Source: Acanthaster planci (taxonomy: Eukaryota; Echinodermata; Asteroidea; Valvatida; Acanthasteridae). Taken from it: DNA of 62,768 nt. Shown piece by piece: positions 1 through 13,145 of this stretch. Within the stretch, counting starts at the first letter, position 1, and each line of letters opens with the position of its first letter. Location of the stretch: NCBI RefSeq assembly GCF_001949145.1, contig NW_019091434.1:1-62768 (forward strand). Reading direction: 5' to 3'. The translations under genes and the position numbers were made by a program. The notes beneath the pieces are model-generated. The model saw only the letters and a list, made by a program, of their open reading frames with translations. It searched no databases and was not told the DNA's origin.

Positions 1-49
1 CAGCTACCTTGCTACCGCAAACACAAAGACAGACACTCAACCTCCAAAT

Positions 50-97
50 CAGGCAGTCGCACATCCAGTCAGCCAGGCAGTCCCACATCCAGTCGGT
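50..97. repeat. Two-copy 24-bp tandem repeat
   Basis: Two adjacent 24-bp units beginning CAGGCAGTC run from 50 to 73 and 74 to 97, differing at about three positions. No function is evident. Confidence 0.75.
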
Positions 98-623
98 ATC
101 TGCATGGAAACACAAAGGCGAAAAAGCTATTGTCATTAAAAAAGAAAAATACACCAAAACACACTGAATAGGAAGAATGGTAACTACATCCATGTCAGAA
201 GGACGCAAAAAATATTGGTATTTTTCCTTTTGGGGTGTAGACCTGTGCACGGTCAGATCGTCAGGCATTGTTGCTTCGGACCAGAGGATCGAGGGTTTGA
301 GCACGTCATGCCGCTGGCCATTAGTTGTTTGCTGTATGAAGCCAATTAATAACTGCTTCTATAGCGTCTCTCCACCAATGAGTACAACTGGGTACTGACA
401 TGAACTTGGTAGCAACGCGCGATGGACTGGTACGCAGATTCTCAGTGACAGTTGCCGAAGGAGCCGCAGATGAACACCGGTTTGGTGAGCCTGTTGGCTC
501 CGGAGAGGCTTGCCCTACCCATGCCACTTTCTATATAGACCCCGCTTGGAAAGAGTTCCCTATATGGACGCCGCTTACACCCTGTGCACAAACGTAAACC
601 CTGTGAGACTTGGTATTTTTTCT

Positions 624-629
624 AATAAA
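624..629 (+). terminator. Candidate poly(A) signal AATAAA
   Basis: AATAAA follows the stop of the open frame 400-597 by 27 bp and is followed by TG-rich sequence. It may close an upstream plus-strand transcript; the link to a real gene is unproven. Confidence 0.25.
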
Positions 630-2211
630 CTGAACTCTGAACATGTTTTACCTTTACGAGGGCCAACAGGTCACTGTAGGGAATAATTACTGGCGTCCGT
701 ATACGTAACTCTTCCCTGAATGTTTTCTCGTCTGTATGAGTCGGTACATGCATGCTATCATTGAGCAGGCAAGTTTCTGGCTTCACACGCGTTTCCTAAA
801 AGCTGTAATATATCCTCAAAGCTGTTTGCTGTAACATGTTCAAGTAAAGATATGTTTTTCTTTTATTTTAGAAAAAGCTCACCCGCATCCAGTCTCCATC
901 TATTCATATATCAATGAGCCTCGAGCATAGCACCACGATCAGCAGCATGCAGGTTGAAAAATATGACTCCTGTACTTGCCTGGCTCGCCCGGCCAAGGCG
1001 AGCAATTACAGCAGAAAGCACGACGGCCTCTGCACGACCACCTGGTCAACGTGTCAATGCAGGTGCTTTAAATTTCGTGCATTGTGCTGCTCGACGACCA
1101 CGTGGTACTGAATGAAAAGACTACCTCGGTGAAGTTGGGAATTACCCTACAGTGTTAGGACGCAAACTGACGGCTGTGGATGAAGATGTTGCATAACACC
1201 CTGCAGACCACATTTCTACTATTCTTTAGACGTTTTGGCGGGAACTTCAGACATGGTTATGCAAATGCACCCGCCAGATTAGTTCTATGAATAATCGCCC
1301 CAACGGTCTATTTTCCAACGGGTATATTTTCATCAGCGAGGGCATCATGGAGATAAATTTTCCCCCGAGAAATATGCTGCCAATGCTCTGTTTGCATTTA
1401 TTTATTCAATTTAGGACTTGAGGGCGCCGTTATCTTACGAATAGTAATACCATCTTTCTTTAGGGGAGGGGGTTTAGCATTTTTTCCCAGATAAAAAAGT
1501 CAAGTTTGCTCTCTTTAATACAAACTTCCCATCCACCTCGTTTGCACGAGCTGGATACGCCACTATAGTGGGTTTGTTCTTAAAACTGAAGACGATCTGA
1601 TCATTAGTCATTTTTTATATTTCCCGTGTGTAAGAAAGACGGCTTCACTGGACATAATGACATCCAAACTACACCCCGTTCTTGTTCATTTTAGGATAAA
1701 ATGAAAATAATGCACTATAGTAAAACATACGAATAATTGTATATGAAAATAATAACAATAACAGCGTTGTAGGACAGAATAAAACCGAAATGAACAACTT
1801 TAAGTTCCTCTCTTACAATCAACCAATTTATCCGAGATCAGGGCGCACTTTTAACACGTGACGTGTTCAGCGTGCTTCAATTTTCAAACACCTTGACGGG
1901 TGTTACTTTCATTTTAAACCCCCACAACTAAAGTTGAATTACCATGCTCTGTAAACTTATTTGTTTGGGAATTGGCGGGGCAATTATTCCACCATGGGCA
2001 TTTAGGCTCAAATTATATTATTATATGCTCCGACTGCATTACAGTATTTTATAGTTGAATAAAAACGGGCATCAAACGATCGCATATTGGACTACTGTCA
2101 CCAGCCTTGTTCGTGATATTTGTACATTTTCAGGCTTCTCCAATTATGTTGAATAGAAATGACCTATTTCTGATAATAAACTCAGATTAGAAGTGCCTCA
2201 ATGATCACTAC

Positions 2212-2290
2212 ACATTGTACATGTACAGTGCATACAGTAGTGCACTGTACACGTACATGTACATGTACAGTACATGTACATGTACATGTA
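2212..2290. repeat. TGTACA palindromic microsatellite
   Basis: Alternating TGTACATGTACA units, with imperfect GTGCA interruptions. Short tracts of the same motif recur at 2923-2950, 5500-5535 and elsewhere, so it is a genome-wide simple repeat rather than a local regulatory element. Confidence 0.85.
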
Positions 2291-2320
2291 GTGTTGGTAC
2301 GTGTACCCAGCTCGCAGCTC

Positions 2321-2336
2321 GCGCATGCGTATGCGC
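2321..2336. promoter_or_regulatory. NRF1-like palindrome upstream of THOC6
   Basis: GCGCATGCGTATGCGC resembles a pair of overlapping NRF1 half-sites (family consensus YGCGCAYGCGCR) in a short CpG-rich patch about 165 bp before the favoured THOC6 start codon. NRF1 sites are typical of TATA-less housekeeping promoters, which fits an mRNA-export gene. The placement is inference; no TATA box is seen nearby. Confidence 0.4.
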
Positions 2337-2499
2337 ATTATCGCTGAGAGCAGATACTGCATAATTCATGTTTAATAGTGACGCCTATAACCATGGGGGG
2401 TAACGCTAGTATTAATTATCATAAGTGCCTTTCCCGGTTGTGATACTGCCTCAACCCGGCATACTCGACCTCTGGCTTTCTGTTTGTTTTAAAATCGAA

Positions 2500-5400
2500 A
2501 TGGCACTGAATTTGGAGGTTTGTCATCTTTAAACTTCACCAGACAGTTCAAATAGTACCCATACTTTCTCATCTGTCGATCTTGCAGCTGTCCGTCAGTC
2601 ATGGCTGTGGATTTGCAATGTTATGCGTTATCTTTCATTCTTTTGAGTTGACAACTGTTGGTTCTTCGTATTTAGTATTAGGGTAGTTTTTAGGGAGACA
2701 TCACTAATTTTCTCTTGCAGTGGGTTATAAGCCATCAGAAAGTGACAGCATATCCTAAAAAGTCAATTTTACTCGGGAAAATATTGAAATTTGAAGCATT
2801 TACTCAGAAAATACTAAGTTTTCATATTTAAACCATGGAGGAAGGAAAAATCCACATACATCATGACATGCAAATGATGCATATATGGGCCTAGAACTCT
2901 TTCCGCCTTCGGTTGTACATGTACACTGTACAGTACATACCTGTACATGCACATTATACCACATCCACAATTCTCAAGAATTGCCATCATACATGCATTT
3001 GCTGCACCAGTGTGGGGATTAATTGAAGATTTTACAGCTCTTTACACAGGGTAAAATCATGCCTAAATTCAAGGTGAAGTGCAATTTTTCGTGGTTGGCA
3101 TTGAGCACTTGATGGTGGGATACAGCTTCAGAACTCTTTGCTGTTGCCTGTGAGCCCTGAGTGTGACCAAAAGAGGGTGCAATTTTCCAAGCACTATGAA
3201 ATGCGCCTGTTGTGGTCGTGTCGCTACCAATGAAAATGAACAGTCCCTATCAACAAGGCTCTTTACAACCGATGAGGAGGTGCTTCTGCTCAGGGCCAAT
3301 TGTCTTTTTGGTTACAAAAATTTGCACGATTGAAACTTCTATAAAATTTGTTAATGTTTATTTGTAGCAAGAGATTCGTCGGCAGCGCCAGCAGATGCAC
3401 ATGACTGTGTATGCCCAATGCATTTCCCCAAATGGCAAATACCTGGTAGCTGGCAACAGCTATGGAACGATTGCAATCTTCAGGTTTGTTCAAAGTCCGC
3501 AGCATTCTTCCCCCCCCGGGCATTCCCCTCTTGGGGAGTAGGGGGATTTGGATGAGATCTGTATGTGAATATTGTAATGCCTGGTGCAATTGGGAGTTAT
3601 GTCACCAACAAAAAGAGTATTTCCTATACTGTATTTCCTACTCATAGCCAGTTAACATTGGATCTTCTTACCCGGAGAAGCTGCTGGGGGGTGGGTTTTT
3701 TAACCCACAAATTCTTCAACCTTGCAATTGTGCTTTGACCCAGCCAAGTGGGACGTGTTAATACGTCAACCGGGGAAATGAAAAAAGAATTCTTAAACGA
3801 GTGTACACATCTTCCGTGCAACAAATAAGGAACATTACGTGTGGTTTACACGTCATCCGGCGTCACGTGGTTAAAAGGTACCTTTTTGATAACAAAATTT
3901 CAGCACCCTGGTGTCAAGAACCTTTCAGTCTCAAGAAAGTTGAATGTTCACTTTCTGGAAAAGCAGTGTAGGCCTGTCAATCACTCCTCCAGGCAATTGC
4001 GCCTGATGGTTTCCTGTCAATTCCTTCTCCACAGTATTACAGCTTCTTTGAGTGCAGAAGCCAACAAGGAAACATGGAAACCGTTAGTCTCCTTCAAAGG
4101 TAGGTCCTATGCAGCGAACAATTTATAAGTACCAACACACGGGCTCAGACTTGTGTTTTTTCAGTCTCATGCAAGGCTGTCTATCCGTTTTGAAAAGTGG
4201 GGGGGGGGAGGCATAGCCCTGATCAGAAAAATGCGAGTGCGAAGCTCTGAGTGGCATGGGGTCCTGGCTATTTTAGCCATTTTTTTAACAAATTTGGTAA
4301 ATTTTTTTGCAAGTTACACAATTTCATTTTGGTTTTGGAAAAAAGTGGAAAAGGGGAAGGGGACATGCCCCCCCCTTGTCCCCCACCAATTGACGCCCAC
4401 GGAATGATGACAAGACAGCCTCAGGACAGTAAGAGCATCCTGGTCGAAGGACAGCCAGAGCATCCTGGCTGAAAGGTGGAGTTGACACTCACCAGTTCTG
4501 TACAGAACCCCACCTCTTCTTGGAGAGAAAGATTCCATGGCGTTCCCGCAAACCCTTACCATAAGATAGCCTCAAGAAAACAAACAGTTTTATCATTCAA
4601 ATATATTTTCTTCTCCAACAGCGTACGATGGAGCTATTTATGCACTGGTGTCAACAGAAAAATTCCTGATAAGGTGTGTGAAATTGGAATCCTGTCCTTT
4701 CTACTTTATCACATCTGAAGCATATAAAAATATTCTTTGACAAGGGATGTTATAAATTTAAGGCCTTCCGCTGTGACGCTTGGGTTTTAGAGAGCTTTAG
4801 AGAACTTGTTATTCAATATCACACCCCCCATATTCCACGTGAAAAAATCTCATTTGTGACTGTCAAGTTGAAAAATGAGGCCTGCTCCAAGATTAGAAAT
4901 TGTCATTTATTCACCTTAGCAATCCAAGTGGCAAGAAATCATAGCTTTAGTCGCAATATACTTGATTCGTACAGGCTTAAACTTTATTCTATGTCCCACT
5001 TCCAGTGCCGGCTGTGGTGATATCAAAGGCTGGGCCTGGGCTGATATTTTTCAGAAGGTAAGAAACAGACTTCTGAGTTCAGAGAGCTTTTCTGCTACTT
5101 CTAGCGGTGAGATTTATCTGAGCTGAGACCAATTTTCAACTGGTGCCTTTCTCCTTTATTGCTGCTTTCTGGTGAAAAAGTTCTTTTGACTTAGTATATA
5201 GGACCACCAACCACAAGTATAAATTGGGCACTTGGCTGGTAATGTTTATCTAACAGTGCAGTATACATATATTTGGGATACAGTAGAGTGCAGGTTCTGG
5301 TCCAACTTTTGCCTGTATTTTGTTTTTTTTTTTCAGCGAGAAAATATTAAGATAGAGATAATTTTCATGCTTGTTACCATTCCTTAGAATCCTAAGATTG

Positions 5401-8400
5401 CCTGGTCCCTGTCTCTGCCAGTATCCAGTAACTTTAGTGCATTTGAGACCAATGCACTAGCCTACAGTACGAAGGTAATTAGCATTAAAAAAAAAACAAG
5501 TACATGTACACTGGTATTTCAGAGCTTCACAATACATGTACAGTGTTTCAACCAATCTTGGATCGAACTGAGGAAATACAATAGATTGGATTATCATTCT
5601 CAATTGTCAAGTTATTTGATCAACACGATATTGATTCAAAGTGAATCCACTCAGATTCTGTCCCAGATTTACTTGTGTGTTTGTTGGGCAAGGCTTGCCA
5701 GGAGGGGATTTGAAGGGGAGTGGCTATAAAGTTAAGTGAAAGGGGGAGTTATGGTTGGAGTCTTTTGAAATGTTCATTTTGCACCTAAACTCCAGTAAAA
5801 CAGAAATGTTTAAACCACTCAAATAACTGAACAAGTCCAACATAGTGCCTTCTTTTGCATAGACTGGTCTTACAACTTTTACTCTACAAAATACATTTTT
5901 CCCCCAAATACAGGACAACATTTTGTACTCAGGTGGTGGTGATAGCGTGGTGTATGCTTGGGATCTAGAAAGTGGGACTAAAAAGGTATTCACTCTGTCC
6001 TTGGTGACCCAGTTTAATGCCTGAGCAGCAGGAAACAAAGTGGTCATATTACTGCCTTTGTCGCTTCTCCATTTTGAATTCTGTCAAAGATTACACCATG
6101 ATAGAGGCAAAGCTAAGGTACCGCTTTCCGAATTTGAAGTTCTGAATCTGAAGCCCAGTTTTATAATTTGAAGAAAATCTTGGAGTACATGTATTTACTG
6201 TGACATTAGCCACGTGTGTGCGGTGGTTCAATGTTGTGTTAACCCTTTGTGTATTCTTAGATTGAATGAATTGCTCTGATGTCACTGATTGGCATGCATG
6301 GTCCTGTACAGCCTGAAGGAATTCGCTGACAGAGGATGTAAAGCATTTTGTGTAGTTTCTTAGTGTGATTTGGGGATAACTGTTTCCTTTGGTCCTTGTA
6401 ACCTGAAATACCCTGATATTTGTTTGGAATAGGAGACCTTTGCAGGCCACACTGATTACATCCATTGCGTCTCATTATACCACCAATCACAGCAGCTGGC
6501 TTCATCCGCAGAGGACGGTTCTGTAAGAATATGGGGTGAGTCAAAAGTTGGGAAACTGAAAGATTACGATTACGACCCTGGATATATCTTGGTAGAAAAA
6601 GTAGTTACTTATCTACACTTCTTGAAACGTTGAGCAGTTTTGAGCAAGCATAGACCTGCTTGATCAGTGAAAAGGGATGGGGTGGGGTGTTTGTGGAGTC
6701 TTGCCTTAAATGTTGACTTTTTTGTTCACTGGAGCAACTCTTTTTCACTTGACTTTTGCACATGTGGTAGACTCGAGAAGATCAGGAGAAGCCGTGCATC
6801 TCATTGAGCCCTACAAACATGAGGTAGGAAAAGATGCAAGTGTCAAGATGCTGTGTCCTTCCACTTAAACTGTGCTTATTTACAAGTATATAGGAATGTA
6901 TAATTGTTTTTTTTTTCTGCAAAATGGAAAAATGTAAGTGTTTAACATTTGGAAGAGAGATGTGACCTAACCCTATAAAATGAGATTTTAAGCCGCCGCA
7001 GCCATTTAGGCCTCTAAGTGAATATTGTATGGTTGAAATAAAGAAACCCTCAACTAATTTCATCTAGGTATCAAACTGGGCAATGTATCAAAATGGAGCT
7101 CAATTTCCTAATCCTTTCTGAAATAAGTGGCCTTAGGACTCATCTCAAGGGATCCACAGTCAAATCAGAAATGTTGGAAATGTTTTCAATGGAGGTAGGA
7201 TTTTCTCGTGCATGAGTTGGGGGGGGGCCGGGAGGGCTAGAGATTATAAACTTTGGGAGTCTGAAGTTCCACAGAAACGCTAGATAGATTGATAAAAGAT
7301 TTTGATTGTGATGAGTTGGAATGTCCTCATTTTTTTTTCAGGAGTGTGCGAGACCACAGCATGGCAAATGGGTTGGATGTGTGTCACTGGATCCTGGCGA
7401 GGAATGGCTGGTAAGGATGCATGCAAGTAAACAAAAAAAAAAATCAACAATTTCTTGATGAAGGTAAGGGAGGTTATTCCCGGCATCATGGAAGAGCGTA
7501 CTTTCTGGAAAAGAAAATCTGCCTTTGATTTAATGAATGGGGCCTGTTTGTAGTACGTGAATCTACTGGTGGTAAGTAGGTACTAATAACCCAACTGGAT
7601 GGGATTTAAATCCTACCCTAGTTGTAGTAGATTTGACGAGATTTTGTGCGGTGGTAGACCAATGTGTGTTGTACCCTTCTGGCATCATTTCCCTGCCGGC
7701 AATTTTTATCTTAAAATGGTTTTACACTTCTGCAGGTCTGTGGCGGAGGCCCCTCCTTGTCTCTCTGGCATCTGAGGTCGTTGACCCCCACCGTGACCTT
7801 TGACGCCCCAAACTGCTGCTCTCAGGTGGTGACCTTCCATGAAGATTCGGTGAGACCCTGGTTTCCTGAGTTGACACAACATAAAAATTGATAGTTTAAT
7901 TCCCATCCATAAAACCTCTTCAGTGGTTGCCTCTGTTTCTTGTATCCTTGACGTGCATTGGCAAGATAAGATGTTGTTTGTGTAAACCTCCAAATTTATC
8001 ACTACCAGCCTATGGTCTAAAATATTCTGATCTTTCCAAGTTGCTTAATCTGTACCGATTTTTCTCTCTCCACTATCTGATCCACTTTTCCCATACTCTC
8101 TTCTTCTCCAAAGTTTTGGAAGGCAAATTTTTAAGTGCGTTTAAGTAACTAACCATTTTTAGTTTGAGGGCATCTTGACACAGTGGATTTTCTCTTAAAT
8201 GAATCTTCCCTGAAATAAACAACTGAGAAGTTTCTGTCAAAAGTTACATCAATGATTTATGGATTCCTTCGGATTTAAAAATGTTGCAAACACTCTACTT
8301 TTTCATACCGAAAGATCTTTTTAAGTAAATGAAGTAGCATGGAAATATTTGGCTGACTTTTCCAATTTGGGTCTTTCTTTCACTTGACCCCTCATGCTCC

Positions 8401-9605
8401 ATGTGTCATTTCTTTTGTGTAACGTCTCTAAACTAGGCCACTCACCTCAAAATAGCTAAATTCCAAGTTGGGATTGTTTTTTTCTGTGGCCACAGATCAT
8501 ATCGGGAGGCAGCACGCCATTTGTATACCACTGGAACATCAACGGTGTTCCCAAGACCAAGGTCCCCTGCACTGCAACAAGCGTATTCAGTCTGGCTATC
8601 AACACAGAAAACGGAAGCAATAAGGTCAGATGAGTAGAATCTTTGTTCATGATAGGTCTTCTGATGTGGCTGCAGACAAACGTTTTGGCTGTGGCTTTGA
8701 CTGCAACATGTAGAGATATCAAAGCCACTTCGGTGACTGGTCTTCTGATGGGTTGAACTACATGTTTGGACTAAGGTGATCAGTCATCCTTGAAAGATCC
8801 ATTCCTTGTGTGCATCGTGACCTCAACACCACCAGCAAAACCAGTTTTAGTTTGCAAGACGAATATTCAATGTGTGCGCTCAGAGCAGGAGACTCCAAGA
8901 TGCATGGTGACGGCAGGCAGACTGGTCCTTTTCTGCGGTTATGTGCCTGCCCAGAACTAATGTGCATGCCTACAAACTGCAGGCACATGTGTACGTCAAC
9001 CAAAAGGACTGCTGTGGCTGCTGCCACCTAGCATCTCAGAGTCTCTCATTGTCAGTAGATTTTTTTCACTTATTTGAAAGAAAGCACGCAAGAAACAGCA
9101 TGTGATTTCACTGGCAAATATAGTAGTGATTAAGTAATATTATATCCTTCAGTAAAATAATTGAACTTACCAGTTTAACGGCTAAAGTTGGCCAAGTTCA
9201 ACTTCACACACGTTCTTTTTCACACACTTCCTTTATCCAGCAATGTTACAGGCGTCTTTTTGTATTCCCATCAATGGTCCCATGCATGATGGCCCAAAAC
9301 AATGCAGAAAAGCAGTGCTTAAAAAATTATGTGTCTTTATCATATAAATTCTTGTTACAGTTAAAGAACATGAGGAGCAACTGTTTGTATGTGGCAATAA
9401 CATTCTCCAGTGCTGAATGCAAACACAACTGAAAAAATAGCCAACAGAAAAAAAGGGGGCTTGATGCATTCCAAATGAAAATTTGAATGGCAAATGAATG
9501 GTTTCTGGACTTCACTTGCAGGTGCTGTGTGTCTCGGGAAACAGCTCCCTGATTGATGTCTACACCAACTTTGGCTACCGGGCTTTCTCGCTGGATTTCT
9601 GCTGA
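2500..9605 (+). CDS. THOC6: THO complex subunit 6 (WD40 protein), 13 exons
   Basis: THOC6 is a seven-blade WD40 subunit of the nuclear THO/TREX complex, which couples transcription to mRNA export. Exons: 2500-2517 (tentative), 3368-3483, 4035-4099, 4622-4673, 5006-5057, 5388-5474, 5914-5985, 6433-6535, 6771-6823, 7342-7410, 7736-7849, 8496-8624, 9522-9605 (stop TGA). All have GT/AG borders and matching phases and give about 333 residues, against about 341 in human THOC6. Diagnostic matches run in order: [51 protein letters not shown] and the C-terminal [11 protein letters not shown]. The start is the weak point. ATG at 2500 has a good context (GAAATGG), joins in phase 0 and lies just after the NRF1-like site; ATG at 3059-3073 is an alternative with a poorer donor. 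The gene converges on EGF-A. Introns hold repeat insertions (for example 4194-4400). Confidence 0.95.
3224..3295. repeat. Dispersed repeat, copy 1
   Basis: A segment of about 70 bp, ending GCTTCTGCTCAGGG, matches 15516-15587 at roughly four bases in five. It lies in THOC6 intron 1, just before exon 2; the other copy is in an EGF-A intron. The element type is unknown. Confidence 0.65.
4194..4404. repeat. G-run/C-run bounded repeat in THOC6 intron 3
   Basis: The insertion starts with a run of ten G, contains an AT-rich middle (TTTTAGCCATTTTT) and ends in C-rich GGGGACATGCCCCCCC followed by CACCAATTGACGCCCAC. The shape is that of a short dispersed non-autonomous element. Similar C-rich ends (CCTTGTCCCCCC) recur near 46903. 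Boundaries are approximate. Confidence 0.4.
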
Positions 9606-10569
9606 TAAGGCAGCGTCGGCACGGGTAGCCTTCAAGAGCAGAATCTGGAGAAGGGGAGACAGGGTCCCCAAAGGATCATGCAACATTGCTGTTCAGATGA
9701 AAACAAAAAGACTGAACAATTTCCCGGAGATTTGACAGAAACATCGCTGACAACAGTTTCTGCATTTGGTATGATTTAATTGGACAGCTGACACTTTGCA
9801 TCGAAAGTTCTCATGTCCCAAAATGTGGCAGTGCAGAATGAAATGCAGCCTCTGTGGAAAAGAAGACATGTTAACCAGACTGCCCAAGAAAGGACAGAGA
9901 AATTTCTGGATTTCATGTGGTACCAAACCCTTCACCTTTTTAGAAGAGCTTACACAGTTACATGTACCTCAGGGAAAAGTGCGTTTACTTGGCCTGAGCT
10001 GCAATGGAAACATGCCCATTTTAGGTAATCGTTGGCTGCCAATCAAAAGGCAAGGATGTTTTTTTCCAACCAGTTCTTGACACAACAAAGAAACTATTTG
10101 CAGTCGCTTGCCTCTTGGCCATTCTGACAAAGGTGAGCATTACTGCTGGTTTCCTCTGAGCCTGCTGCTACCTCTCCAAGACTGACATCTGTTCAGTGCT
10201 GTTTACAGTTACATTCATGTCATCGCTTCATTTCCAGATGAATGAGAAAGAACTCTGTAGACTTATTTGTTTCTCCTGCCAATGCAGAATGCTATTACAA
10301 TAATTGTTGGTATACTTGAGAGATGTGGACGAACGTAAACTAACGTGCTGCACATTACTACTATCTTAAACACATCCCACAGCTACTGGTCACCGCAAGT
10401 CTATTTCCCGTAACCCTAACCCTGCCAGACGGATCAGACTGCCACAGGGCATCAGGTGAAAAAGTCTGCTGCACTTTGATGCACTTGGCAATCGACAGCA
10501 GCCAAACAAACTGGTCATGTTGAGACAATGGGAGCTAGTCCCATTGAACAGTGCCACTGTTGGATCTTG

Positions 10570-10640
10570 TGGTGGCTGGCAACCACAGACTCCCAGGCTG
10601 TTTGGCCTTGGGGAGAGTTAACCTGTTGGATCTTGTTACA
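10570..10640. repeat. Dispersed repeat pair, copy 1
   Basis: About 70 bp running from CTGGCAACCACAG to CTGTTGGATCTTG is repeated with substitutions at 12478-12545, sharing the spaced blocks CTGGCA, CTTGGNGA and TGGATCTTG. Both copies lie in the convergent interval. Confidence 0.5.
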
Positions 10641-11925
10641 CTGGGCAGGCAAGCCACTTTGACAACTGATACAGACTGATGTGTCTGACAGCGTTGCTAG
10701 CCAAGTACCCTTAGAGGGTTGGGGTTTAACTGCAACTGTCCTTAATTTGTTGACGTACAAAAGACTGGGAACTGACAGGGTTAATACCAATTGGAAAACA
10801 GCTACATATACTCAATAACAATTAACAGAATCAATGTTAGGAATATAAAGGTAATAAGAACTGAATGAAAACTGAAATGTTAAATTAGTGTCACGAATTA
10901 TAAAACTAAGCTACACGGGGAGCTAGTTTACCTTGATTTGACCATGACTATGTTCAGGCATCGGCTTATTGCTTCAAGCCATATGTTCACAGCACAGCAT
11001 TCCAAATCTCATCAGTTCTACTAACGTCATAAATGAAGTTCCCTTCCAGTGACATATCGCTGTTCTCTGTTTCTCCTTGTCTCAGCTTACAACCCTCCTC
11101 AACGAAGTTCAAGAGTATAGTACAGCCCACTTGAATAAAATGCTAAAAAGGAATCTTAATCCTTACATGAAAATATATCACACTTCACATGGAAGCATAA
11201 AAGCATTTAAAACTTTCCCAACAAGATTTTTCACACAGTTTTACTTAAGATATATGTGTAAGTATTAAAAAGTAGCATTATACATGACAAAAAAGGCCTT
11301 AAAAGCTATCTCATCGGTGAAGTAAAAACACCACAGTATCAACTTTTGCATTGACATTCAACTTGACTCTCTTTTTCATGAAGACAGTTCTGTTGCACAT
11401 AATCATCAACACATGAAGAGTTCGTTTCCCCAACATGACAAGTGCCATTTTGGTGTCTTTCGGAATCCTACCCTTTCTCAGATACCTGTAGTCGGTTTCT
11501 ACAGCTTTAGCATGGCCGAACACAACATTAATGGAGTCAACATAGTGAAAAAAGAAGTTTAAGGACACACGCAACACTGCTAAAGTTCTTCAGTATTTCA
11601 TTGCATGTTTTTCGAATGCATTTCTCTCATTTTGGAAATAAACCCTTTATATATTTCCTTCGAAAAAATTAAATACCATTGAGCATACAGGATGACCCAC
11701 AAATGAGCCACAAAAATTTGCCTCTTTGTGATAACGTCTCAGTTGCGACTCCGCATTCTGAATCTCTCTTTTTTCTGGCAGGCACTGTCATGCTTAGTTT
11801 CCTGTACAGACTAATCCAATTAGACGCCATAACGACGATGGCACCGCACTCACACGCACATTCTTCAGCTTGACGCGTGTGTACCACCTGTTCATGAGCG
11901 TTGTGCCACCGCAGTAATGGCTTCT

Positions 11926-12177
11926 AATAGACCGATCGTGTCCGCTAAATCACGTGACCTATAGTGGGTATTGAGTGGTTTGAGTGTTGTTAAAAAACAA
12001 TACAGCAAAGTTACGGAATAGCACCCAGCACATGAGTAATCCAGGTACGGTGCTTACCGTCAGCTTTATTTTTGGTAAATGTTACTTATTACACACTTTG
12101 CTTTAGATGGAGCCGTGTTTGTTGATATCTTATACCCACTATAGGTCACACGACTTAGCTGGCGCAATCGGTCTATT
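11926..12177. mobile_element. MITE with about 45-bp terminal inverted repeats
   Basis: The left arm begins AATAGACCGATCGTG and reaches GACCTATAGTGGGTA at about 11970. The right arm at 12133-12177 is its near-perfect reverse complement (TACCCACTATAGGTC to ATCGGTCTATT). The 160 bp between the arms has no coding potential. This is the shape of a non-autonomous DNA transposon; no clean target-site duplication was identified. Confidence 0.75.
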
Positions 12178-12477
12178 CTGGTGGTCGAATTACACTATAC
12201 TTAACTGAGCATTATTATTATAATGACAAGGAAAGTTGAGAGTGGTAGTGCTTGCCAGCCATGGCTCGAAGCTGTATTCAATGCGGGCTCACGTGACTCT
12301 GCGAGAAAATAAAATGATGTCTTTACAACTAGAGCGGGTTACTCTACCAATGGCAGTAACAGACAACATGGATGGAATATCTGGAGGACACTGCCAAGTT
12401 GGGTAATCGTAACAGTGAGGGCATAGATGTTGAGATGATAATAACTTGTCTCATTTGCCACTGGTTTGATCCCGTGG

Positions 12478-12545
12478 AAGCTGGCATCTGCAGGCTCCAA
12501 GGTTAGTTAGACTTGGAGATAGCTGGCCTGCTGGATCTTGCCTGG
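12478..12545. repeat. Dispersed repeat pair, copy 2
   Basis: Partner of 10570-10640, same orientation. The end CTGCTGGATCTTGCCTGG is the best-conserved part. Confidence 0.5.
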
Positions 12546-12781
12546 ACAAGTGTCTATTGTTGCATTCAATGCAAAAACTACCAGTTTCCCCATATCGGTT
12601 TTTTCCTATGCTCAAAAAAAGCAGTATCCTCTTTGAGTGATCCCCGTTCACCACTTCCCAGGTTGTATCGTGTTACTGGGGTGTGATCCCTGGCTACATG
12701 GTGTTTCAGGTTTAATGGCCTCTGGCTAGCGTCCCTCGAACAGAGATATTGACAAATTGGCTGTGGCCTTTTGAAATATGT

Positions 12782-12815
12782 GGGCTGGATAGCTCAGTTG
12801 GAAGAGCACTGGTGT
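12782..12815 (+). repeat. tRNA-like fragment (A-box half)
   Basis: GGCTGGATAGCTCAGTTGG and the following AGAGCACTGG read like the acceptor and D-arm half of a tRNA, with an A box. No B box follows at the usual distance, so this is a SINE remnant or tRNA-derived fragment, not a tRNA gene. Confidence 0.5.
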
Positions 12816-13145
12816 GGTGTTTGTTCATCTTGATAATCAAAAACCACCCTGAAAGGTTTAAAGTTAGCGCTAAATGTACCCACAACACGAACATTTTCAA
12901 AATGTTTGGCCAGGCTCTCACAATCTGAAAGTACTTGCAAATTTTGTTCAGCAACATTTCACAGACACTTCTTTTGAGTTTGATACTGTAATTTTCCTGA
13001 AGTCACTATCAATCAGTTAAGTTCACTTCATTTGTGGGCACATTTTAGGCCACATGTTCAAAGAGCCAAAAGGTCACAGCCAATAGTCAAGATCAAATTA
13101 CAGTAGTTGAAAAACCTAACACATACTTTCAGCCCAGTTATGTAC

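Larger units (their letters stand above)
1..2499. other. 5' interval without a recognised gene
   Basis: No gene is recognised here. A short plus-strand open frame at 400-597 ends 27 bp before an AATAAA at 624-629. This could be the tail of an upstream gene, but the peptide matches nothing I know and no convincing acceptor was found. Another open frame (914-1111) follows a pyrimidine-rich stretch ending in TTTTAG near 870, also unrecognised. The rest is AT-rich, with a TGTACA satellite around 2212-2290 and a CpG-rich segment at 2310-2340. Confidence 0.5.
9606..13145. other. Convergent repeat-rich interval between THOC6 and EGF-A
   Basis: This holds the THOC6 3' UTR at its left end and perhaps the EGF-A 3' end at its right. 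An AATAAA at 11134-11139 on the plus strand is a possible THOC6 poly(A) signal, though far from the stop. Open frames at 9796-10080 (plus) and 11311-11577 (minus, 88 codons, basic C-terminal half) match no family I recognise. Dispersed repeats, a 250-bp inverted-repeat element and a tRNA-like fragment are listed separately. Confidence 0.5.

Noticed and set aside
321-597. Overlapping open frames on both strands near the left edge as genes
   Set aside because: Short, mutually overlapping, without recognisable family or clear splice context. Mentioned only because an AATAAA follows the plus-strand one.
9796-10080. Cysteine-rich 94-codon plus-strand open frame as a zinc-finger gene
   Set aside because: It lies in the probable THOC6 3' UTR, and the C-x2-C spacing is not followed by a second pair of a known finger.
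11311-11577. 88-codon minus-strand open frame as the terminal exon of EGF-A
   Set aside because: No acceptor in phase 1 and no similarity to a membrane anchor or known tail. Left unassigned.
12712-12957. 81-codon minus-strand open frame as an EGF-A transmembrane exon
   Set aside because: It has a hydrophobic patch but includes the tRNA-like repeat on its other strand and lacks a phase-1 acceptor.
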